Source: Halobacterium salinarum DSM 3754 (GTDB lineage Archaea; Halobacteriota; Halobacteria; Halobacteriales; Halobacteriaceae). From it: 64,000 bases of DNA. Shown here piece by piece: positions 58,450-64,000 of this stretch. The stretch's first letter is position 1. Each line of letters begins with the position of its first letter. Under the pieces are notes generated by a model. The model made no database searches. It worked only from the letters and a program-made list of their open reading frames with translations, and was not told the origin of the DNA. The position numbers and the translations under genes were made by a program. The stretch is from contig NZ_VRYN01000002.1 of the NCBI RefSeq assembly GCF_008124605.1, forward strand, positions 248,001-312,000, in the 5' to 3' direction.

Positions 58450-60066
58450 ATGTCCACCATCGCTGGTCTGGCCAGCAACCGTGGCCGAAACCTCCTGCAT
58501 CTCGCCGACCAACAGCCCGGCGGTGCCGACCTCGGCGTCGTCGTGTCGAACCACGCCGACGCGCCCGTGCTCGACGCCGCCGCCGACCGCGACATCCCCA
58601 CCGTGGTCGTCGAGCGCCGCGCCGAGGAGTCGCGGCGGGACCACGAGCGCCGCGTCGTCGCGGCGCTCGACGACTACGACATCGACGTGGTCTGTCTGGA
58701 CGGCTACATGCGGGTGCTCTCGGAGGTGTTCCTCGACGCGATGCCCACCACGCTGAACGTTCACCCGAGCCTGCTGCCGGCGTTCCCGGGGCGCAACGCC
58801 CACGAACAGGTGCTCGACGCCGGCGTGTCGGTCTCGGGGTGTACCGTCCACGTCGTCACGAACGCCGTCGCCGAGGACGGCAGCGTGCGCACCGGGGACG
58901 TCGACGGCGGCCCGATCGTGACCCAGGAGTCGGTGCCCGTCTTCGAGGACGACACGGCCGCCACGCTCAAGACGCGCGTGCGACAGGACGCGGAGTTCGA
59001 GGCGTACCCGCGGGCGATCCGCCAGTTCGCCGCCGGCGAACTCGACGCCACCACGGACGGCGTTTCGCGCGCCGACAGCGACGACGCAGCCACGTTTCCC
59101 GCCCGCCGGCTCACCGGGACGACCCGCGAGGACGTGTTGCGGTACGGCGAGAACCCCCACCAGGACGCCGCCGTCTACCGTGACAACACGCACGCGGCCG
59201 CCAGCGTGGTGCACGCCGACCAACTGAACCCGGACGCGAAAGCGCTCTCGTACAACAACTACAACGACGCCGACGCCGCGCTCGCGCTCGTCAGGGAGTT
59301 CGACGACGGGCCGGCGGCGGCCGTCATCAAACACACCAACCCCGCTGGCTGCGCGACCGCGGACACGCTGGCCGACGCCTACAGCGACGCGCTGTCCACG
59401 GACGCCAAGAGCGCGTTCGGGGGGATCGTCGCGCTCAACCGGGAGTGCGACGCCGAGACCGCAACGCGGGTGGCGGACTCGTTCAAGGAGGTCGTGGTCG
59501 CGCCCGGCTACACCGACGACGCCGTGGACGTGCTCACGGCGAAGTCGAACCTCCGAGTGCTCGATGTGGGCACACTCGACGGCACGCCCGCACCCGTTAC
59601 GGAGACGCCGCTGGTCGGCGGCCGGCTCGTCCAGGAGCGCAACACGTGGGCGCCGACGGCCGACGACCTGGAGGTCGTCACCAAGCGCGAACCCACGGCC
59701 GCGGAGGTCGAGACGATGCTGTTCGCGTGGCGCGTGCTCACGCACGTGAAATCCAACGGCATCCTGTTCGCGGCCGGCACCGAGACGGTGGGGCTGGGCG
59801 TCGGCCAGGTGTCCCGCGTCGACGCCGTCGAGATCGCGGCCAAAAAGGCCGAGCGCGACGCCAACGGCAAGACCGCCGACGGCGCGGTGATGGCGTCGGA
59901 CGCGTTCTTCCCGTTCCCGGACGGCATCGCGGCCGCCGCCGAGGCGGGCATCGAGGCCGTGATCCAGCCCGGCGGCTCGAAAAACGACGACCAGGTCATC
60001 GAGGCCGCCAACGAGCACGGCATGGCGATGGTGTTCACCGGCCACCGGGCGTTCCGCCACGACTAG
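58450..60066 (+). CDS. purNH: Fused GAR transformylase-like (PurN) and AICAR transformylase (PurH C-terminal) protein
   Basis: This 538-residue fusion has a PurN-type formyltransferase domain at about 1-210 with VVVSNHADAPVLDAA, LNVHPSLLPAFPGRNAHEQVLDAG and the catalytic His and Asp regions (VHPS and GDVDGGPIV). From about 225 to 538 it is the AICAR transformylase domain (RYGENPHQDAAVYRD, SYNNYNDADAALALVREF, IKHTNPAGCAT, SDAFFPFPDGIAAAAEAG). The IMP cyclohydrolase domain of bacterial PurH is missing, so archaeal PurO must close the ring. Both halves use 10-formyl-tetrahydrofolate. A GCTTTGC box lies about 28 bp before ATG 58450. Confidence 0.93.
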   Translation: MSTIAGLASNRGRNLLHLADQQPGGADLGVVVSNHADAPVLDAAADRDIPTVVVERRAEESRRDHERRVVAALDDYDIDVVCLDGYMRVLSEVFLDAMPTTLNVHPSLLPAFPGRNAHEQVLDAGVSVSGCTVHVVTNAVAEDGSVRTGDVDGGPIVTQESVPVFEDDTAATLKTRVRQDAEFEAYPRAIRQFAAGELDATTDGVSRADSDDAATFPARRLTGTTREDVLRYGENPHQDAAVYRDNTHAAASVVHADQLNPDAKALSYNNYNDADAALALVREFDDGPAAAVIKHTNPAGCATADTLADAYSDALSTDAKSAFGGIVALNRECDAETATRVADSFKEVVVAPGYTDDAVDVLTAKSNLRVLDVGTLDGTPAPVTETPLVGGRLVQERNTWAPTADDLEVVTKREPTAAEVETMLFAWRVLTHVKSNGILFAAGTETVGLGVGQVSRVDAVEIAAKKAERDANGKTADGAVMASDAFFPFPDGIAAAAEAGIEAVIQPGGSKNDDQVIEAANEHGMAMVFTGHRAFRHD

Positions 60067-60114
60067 GGCGGCGGCTCCGACAACCTGATACTGGCAGCGT
60101 GGCTGGGCTGGTGT

Positions 60115-62562
60115 ATGCGCTACGACGAAGCGGCGAACTTCCTGCTGGACCTCCGGCGGTACGGGCCGAAACCGGGGACCGAGTCGACGGCGGACCTGCT
60201 TGCCAGCCTCGGCGACCCACACCAGGACGGCCCCGACTACGTGCAGATCGCGGGGTCCAACGGGAAGGGATCGACCGCACGGTTCACGGAGTCCATCCTC
60301 CGGGCGGCCGGCCTGGACGTGGGGCTGTACACGTCGCCGCATTTCGACGACGTGCGCGAGCGGGTGACCGTCAACGGCCGCCGCATGTCGAAGGCGGCGC
60401 TGACGACGTTCATCGAGACGATCACGCCGTACGTGACCGAGCGCGCGGCCGACGGGGCCGCGCCGACGTACTTCGAGGTCGTGACCGCGATGGCGCTGTG
60501 GCAGTTCAGCCGCGCGGACGTGGACGTGGCGGTGCTTGAGGTCGGGATCGGCGGCCGCCTGGACGCGACCAGTGTGGTGGACCCGTCGGCGAGCGCCGTC
60601 ACGTCGGTGACCCTCGAACACACCGACGTGCTCGGGGAGACGATCCCCGAGATCGCGCGGGACAAAGCCCACGTCGCGCCGGCGGGCGATACGCCGCTGG
60701 TGACCGCGACCACCGACGATGCGCTGGCGGCCGTGCGCGACCACGCGGGTGCCGTCCGCACTGTCGGCGACACCGCGGGGCGCGACGTGACCGCGACCTA
60801 CGAGGGGCGCACCAACCACACCGAGGCCGCGGTCTCGATCACCGGCGACGACTGGTCGGTGGCCACCGAGATCCCGCTGCTGGGCGACCACCAGGCCGAG
60901 AACGCGGGCGTCGCGGCGGCGCTGGCGCGACAGACGGCGGGCGTCGACGACGACGCCATCGCGCGCGGGCTGCGGAGCGCGCACTGGCCGGGGCGCTTCG
61001 AGGTGATGGGGGCCGACCCCGTGGTGGTGTTGGACGGCGCGCACAACCCGGGGGCGTGTGGTGCCGTCGCGGAGACGGTCGCCGAGTTCGACTACGACCG
61101 CCTGCTGACCGTGTTCGGCGCGATGCACGACAAGGATCACGGGGCGATGGCGGCCGCGCTCCCGACGCCCGACCACGTGTGGGCGTGCGAGCCGGTGCCC
61201 GACCGTGCGGAGGACGCCGACGTGCTCGCGGCGGTGTTCGAGGACGCCGGCGCGGGAACCGTGAGCGTGACGCGGGCCGTGGAGTCGGCGGTCGCGGACG
61301 CGATCGCGGAGGCGACCGCGGACGACCTCGTGCTCGTCGCGGGATCGCTGTTCGCGGTCGCGGAAGCCCGGACCCGGTGGACGCGCACGTTCGCGGAGAC
61401 CGACGTCGACAGCCTCGACGACGCGCGGGACGCGCTTGAGCGCGCGCACGTGACGCCGCCGGGGGTGTGGCGGATGCGCGGGAAGGGCGTCCACCGCGTG
61501 GTGAAAACCAGGGTGCAGACGCGGCAGGCCCAGTACCTCAAAGAGGAGCTGTTGAGCCTCGGCGGGGAGTGTTCGGTGTCGGGGCTGAACGCGCAGTCCG
61601 GGGCGATGGTTGACGCCGTCATGATGGCGACGATGGCGCAGTTCAAGCGCCTCTGTGAGAAACTCGACGGGCAGCCCTACGGCCTCAGCGAGGTCGGCGC
61701 GGACCTCCGGGAGTCGCTGGGCATCCAGGCGGCACCGGCCACGCATGGCTACCCCTGGGAGGGCGAGCGCACCGCCGTGATGGGCATCCTGAACGTCACG
61801 CCGGACAGCTTCCACGACGGCGGCGAGTACGACGCCCTCGAAGACGCGGTCGCGCGCGCCGAGTCGATGGCCGAAAACGGCGTCGACGTCATCGACATCG
61901 GCGGGGAGTCCACGCGCCCCGGTGCCGACGCCGTCAGCGTCGCCGACGAACTCGATCGGGTGCTCCCGGTGATCGAGCGGATCAGCGACCTGGACGTGTT
62001 GCTGTCGGTGGACACCCGGAAAGCCGAGGTCGCGCGGCAGGCCCTGGAGGCGGGGGCGGACATCCTCAACGACGTGACCGGGTTGGACGACCCCGAGATG
62101 CGGTTCGTGGCCGCCGAGTACGACGCCCCGATCGTCGTGATGCATTCGATCGACGCGCCGGTCGACCCCGACAGCGATCCCGACTACGACGACGTGGTCG
62201 ACGACGTCATCGCGGAGCTCACCGAGCGCGTGCTGCTCGCCGAGAAGGCCGGCGTCCCCCGCGAGCGGATCATCGTCGACCCCGGGCTCGGGTTCGGCAA
62301 AAGCGCCGCCGAGGGCTTCGAGTTGCTGGACCGCGCCGACGAGTTCCACGCGCTCGGCGGCCCCGTGCTGGTCGGGCACAGCCACAAGTCGATGTTCGGC
62401 GCGGTCGACCGCTACCCGGACGAAGGCGGGTACGCGACCGCGGCCGCGTCGGCGCTGGCGGCCGACCGCGGCGCGGACATCGTGCGCGTCCACGACGTGC
62501 CCGAGAACGTCGCCGCCGTCCGGGTCGCCGAGGCAACCCGGACCGGTGCGGACGCGGAGTGA
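60115..62562 (+). CDS. folCP: Fused dihydrofolate/folylpolyglutamate synthase-dihydropteroate synthase (FolC-FolP)
   Basis: This 815-residue fusion starts with FolC (about 1-410): VQIAGSNGKGSTARFTESIL as P-loop, LYTSPHFDDVRERVTVNG, EVGIGGRLDATSVVDP, and VVVLDGAHNPGACGAVAETV. A middle piece of about 435-540 (LKEELLSLGGECSVSGLNAQ) is the N-terminal part seen in archaeal DHPS. FolP follows with MGILNVTPDSFHDGGEYDALEDA from residue 556, DVIDIGGESTRPGA, VLLSVDTRKAEVARQALEAGADILNDVTG, and GHSHKSMFG near the end. Together they form dihydropteroate and add glutamate. It is known in haloarchaea as one bifunctional protein. Confidence 0.94.
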   Translation: MRYDEAANFLLDLRRYGPKPGTESTADLLASLGDPHQDGPDYVQIAGSNGKGSTARFTESILRAAGLDVGLYTSPHFDDVRERVTVNGRRMSKAALTTFIETITPYVTERAADGAAPTYFEVVTAMALWQFSRADVDVAVLEVGIGGRLDATSVVDPSASAVTSVTLEHTDVLGETIPEIARDKAHVAPAGDTPLVTATTDDALAAVRDHAGAVRTVGDTAGRDVTATYEGRTNHTEAAVSITGDDWSVATEIPLLGDHQAENAGVAAALARQTAGVDDDAIARGLRSAHWPGRFEVMGADPVVVLDGAHNPGACGAVAETVAEFDYDRLLTVFGAMHDKDHGAMAAALPTPDHVWACEPVPDRAEDADVLAAVFEDAGAGTVSVTRAVESAVADAIAEATADDLVLVAGSLFAVAEARTRWTRTFAETDVDSLDDARDALERAHVTPPGVWRMRGKGVHRVVKTRVQTRQAQYLKEELLSLGGECSVSGLNAQSGAMVDAVMMATMAQFKRLCEKLDGQPYGLSEVGADLRESLGIQAAPATHGYPWEGERTAVMGILNVTPDSFHDGGEYDALEDAVARAESMAENGVDVIDIGGESTRPGADAVSVADELDRVLPVIERISDLDVLLSVDTRKAEVARQALEAGADILNDVTGLDDPEMRFVAAEYDAPIVVMHSIDAPVDPDSDPDYDDVVDDVIAELTERVLLAEKAGVPRERIIVDPGLGFGKSAAEGFELLDRADEFHALGGPVLVGHSHKSMFGAVDRYPDEGGYATAAASALAADRGADIVRVHDVPENVAAVRVAEATRTGADAE

Positions 62563-62583
62563 CGCGGCGGGCAGCGCCCGCCC

Positions 62584-63651
62584 TCAGAACAGTCCGGTCG
62601 CGGCCTGTGCGTCCGCGTACGCCGTGAGGTAGGTGTCGAGGAACTGCTCGTGGTCGTGCTCGGCGAACGACTCGTCAACGGCCTTGCGTTCGAGGTCGCC
62701 CGCCTGCACCAGGCATTCGGTGATCTCCTCGTCGCTGGTCGCGCGGAACCCACGCGGGTACGTCTCGATGAGCTCGTGGGCCGACGACTCGGCATGGTAC
62801 TCGACGATCCCGACGCAGCCACACGCCAGCGCCCGCAGCAGGTCGTGCGCGAACGGCGTTTTCTCGGCGGTGTGAACGTAGACGTGAGCGTTTTTGAATA
62901 TCTCGACGCGCTCGTCGACCGTGCAGTCCCCGACGAAATCAACGCGGTCGGCGATCCGGAGGTCGCGGGCCTGGCGCTCGTAGTCGGCGCGAGCCGGGCC
63001 GTCGCCGACGATGGTGCAGTTCCAGTCGTACTCGCGGAACTCCGCGAGCGCGAGGAACAGGGATTCGACGTTGGCGTCGCCGTCGAGACGGCGGCTGCAG
63101 ACGATGTCGCCGCCGCCACCGGGGACGGCGTGCCGGATGCGGTCCATGTCGATCCCCGTGGGGAGGACGCGGATCGCGTCGGTGCGCCCGCCGTGCTCGC
63201 GAACCGCCGTTTTGACCGTTCGGGACGGCGTCACGACGACCGCGGGCTTGCGGGCGGCGTAGCCGTACGCGCGCCCCGTCAGGCCGCCGTGCGCCTCGGG
63301 GGTGTCGTACCAGTCGACGACGAGGGGCGCGCCGGCCAGCAACGCCCCCCAGCGCGCGCCGTAGACGTGGCCGGGCGTTCGGCTGGTCGCGTGCACCACG
63401 TCGGGGCCGAGCGTGCGCACCATGCCGGCGGCTTTGGGCGCGAACCACCGCTGGCCGCGGTCGGGCGTCACCGCGTGGTACGTCACCCCGTCGTAGTCGA
63501 AGACGTCGGGCTGGCCGTCCCACCACTGCGCACAGCAGACGTGGACGTCGTGGCCGCGGTCGAGCAGGCAGTCCGCGAGCAACGCGAGCCGGTCGAGGTC
63601 GTCGCCGTGCTCGTGGTGGGTGGTTGTCTCCGAGACGAACGCCACGCGCAT
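62584..63651 (-). CDS. Family 4-type glycosyltransferase
   Basis: This 355-residue GT-B fold enzyme transfers a sugar from a nucleotide donor, perhaps to a lipid or glycoprotein. It has RVAFVSETTTHHEHGDDLDRLALLADCLLDRGHDVHVCC, then RVLPTGIDMDRIRHAV, FREYDWNCTIVGDGPARADYERQARDLRIADRVDFVGDCTVDERVEIFKNAHVYVHTAEKTPFAHDLLRALACGCVGI, the donor-binding region with an ExxxFxxxxLEAMACG-like loop here TPFAHDLLRALACGC. A minus-strand TTTTTATCG box lies about 27 bp from ATG 63651. Confidence 0.9.
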   Translation of the reverse strand: MRVAFVSETTTHHEHGDDLDRLALLADCLLDRGHDVHVCCAQWWDGQPDVFDYDGVTYHAVTPDRGQRWFAPKAAGMVRTLGPDVVHATSRTPGHVYGARWGALLAGAPLVVDWYDTPEAHGGLTGRAYGYAARKPAVVVTPSRTVKTAVREHGGRTDAIRVLPTGIDMDRIRHAVPGGGGDIVCSRRLDGDANVESLFLALAEFREYDWNCTIVGDGPARADYERQARDLRIADRVDFVGDCTVDERVEIFKNAHVYVHTAEKTPFAHDLLRALACGCVGIVEYHAESSAHELIETYPRGFRATSDEEITECLVQAGDLERKAVDESFAEHDHEQFLDTYLTAYADAQAATGLF

Positions 63652-63753
63652 ACTCTCGGGGACGAAACACGGCGATAAAAACCGTTCCGTTCGGGGCCGT
63701 CAGCGGGCTGCCGGAACCCGAACGGATAACGCGTGGCCCCGAGACGCGTGCGT

Positions 63754-64000
63754 ATGGCATACGACATCGAGCGGTATCTCGATATTCGGGGGGCCGGCGA
63801 CCCGACGTACGGGCCGACGGGCGAGTTGGCGTTCACACTGGGCACGACCGGGACCGCACAAGTGTGGGCTCTCGGTGCCCCCGGGGCGTGGCCGACACAG
63901 CTGACGTTTCACGACGAGCGCGTGCAGTGGGCGTCGTTCTCACCGACCCGCGAGGAACTCGCCTACGGGATGGACACGGGCGGCGACGAGTTCACGCAAC
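63754..64000 (+). CDS. S9-type peptidase, N-terminal beta-propeller, cut by the window end
   Basis: Only 82 codons of this gene are in the window. The start MAYDIERYLDIRGAGDPTYGPTG and the propeller repeats FTLGTTGTAQVWALGAPG and LTFHDERVQWASFSPTREELAYGMD resemble the WD-like TolB/propeller domain of acylaminoacyl-peptidases and prolyl oligopeptidases. The catalytic hydrolase domain would be beyond the edge. A GGATAACG box about 27 bp before ATG 63754 fits a leaderless start. The family call rests on the propeller part only. Confidence 0.7.
   Translation, partial: MAYDIERYLDIRGAGDPTYGPTGELAFTLGTTGTAQVWALGAPGAWPTQLTFHDERVQWASFSPTREELAYGMDTGGDEFTQ

Noticed and set aside
58375-62493. A 1372-codon open frame on the minus strand opposite purNH and folCP
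   Set aside because: The translation is Arg/Val/Gly/His-rich without any domain pattern, and the plus strand holds clearly recognised enzymes. High GC keeps antisense frames open.

Overview
This window is haloarchaeal chromosome, most probably Halobacterium salinarum or a very close relative. The DNA is GC-rich, the predicted proteins are strongly acidic, and most genes have a T/A-rich box 22-30 bp before the start codon and no Shine-Dalgarno, which is the haloarchaeal leaderless pattern. Archaeal markers include transcription factor S, the NAC homologue, archaeal-type TrmI, an AbrB-PhoU regulator and GfcR. Haloarchaeal fusions (PurN-AICAR transformylase, FolC-FolP) and a cytochrome P450 resembling CYP174A fit the same group. 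The species call is an inference from memory of families and gene order; no database was consulted. Gene density is about 90% and I see no tRNA, rRNA, CRISPR or intact insertion sequence.

Region 1 (1-8.9 kb): the end of dnaK, then dnaJ, an adenylation-fold-like orphan, a 31-codon leader ORF coupled to two tandem GNAT acetyltransferases, a degenerate NUDIX protein, a convergent acyl-CoA synthetase, a LolA-like exported protein and another GNAT protein. Region 2 (8.9-16.6 kb): an acyl-CoA module with the methylmalonyl-CoA mutase large subunit, an SDR, methylmalonyl-CoA epimerase, a flavin reductase-like protein with a NUDIX hydrolase, and the two-subunit 2-oxoacid:ferredoxin oxidoreductase. A decayed LD-carboxypeptidase (S66) remnant sits just before the mutase and carries its promoter.

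Region 3 (16.6-25.3 kb): two separate ABC-2 type exporter operons, each with its own small HTH regulator and inverted-repeat operator-like sites at the promoter; a geranylgeranyl-reductase-family flavoprotein and an aldo/keto reductase lie between them. Region 4 (25.3-34.5 kb): aspS, a cysteine-free CysD-like PP-loop protein and an AbrB-PhoU regulator on the minus strand, divergent from a pstS-pstC-pstA-pstB-phoU phosphate uptake operon with an AT-rich promoter region.

Region 5 (34.5-42 kb): a sugar-acid (semi-phosphorylative Entner-Doudoroff) cluster with gfcR regulator, glucose dehydrogenase, a HAD phosphatase of unknown substrate, KDG aldolase and gluconate dehydratase, followed by a rhodanese/metallo-beta-lactamase persulfide dioxygenase-like protein. 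Region 6 (42-53.5 kb): a ferredoxin divergent from a second geranylgeranyl reductase, an M20 amidohydrolase, an NhaC antiporter coupled to a TRAM-like small protein, a uS10 paralogue, a NUDIX hydrolase, two haloarchaeal orphans, enoyl-CoA hydratase, an MFS transporter, tfs, and the coupled nac-trmI pair. Region 7 (53.5-64 kb): cytochrome P450, a PUA protein, a NYN-domain protein, a metallophosphoesterase, then a purine/folate block (purB, purN-purH fusion, folC-folP fusion), a glycosyltransferase and the start of an S9-type peptidase cut by the window edge.
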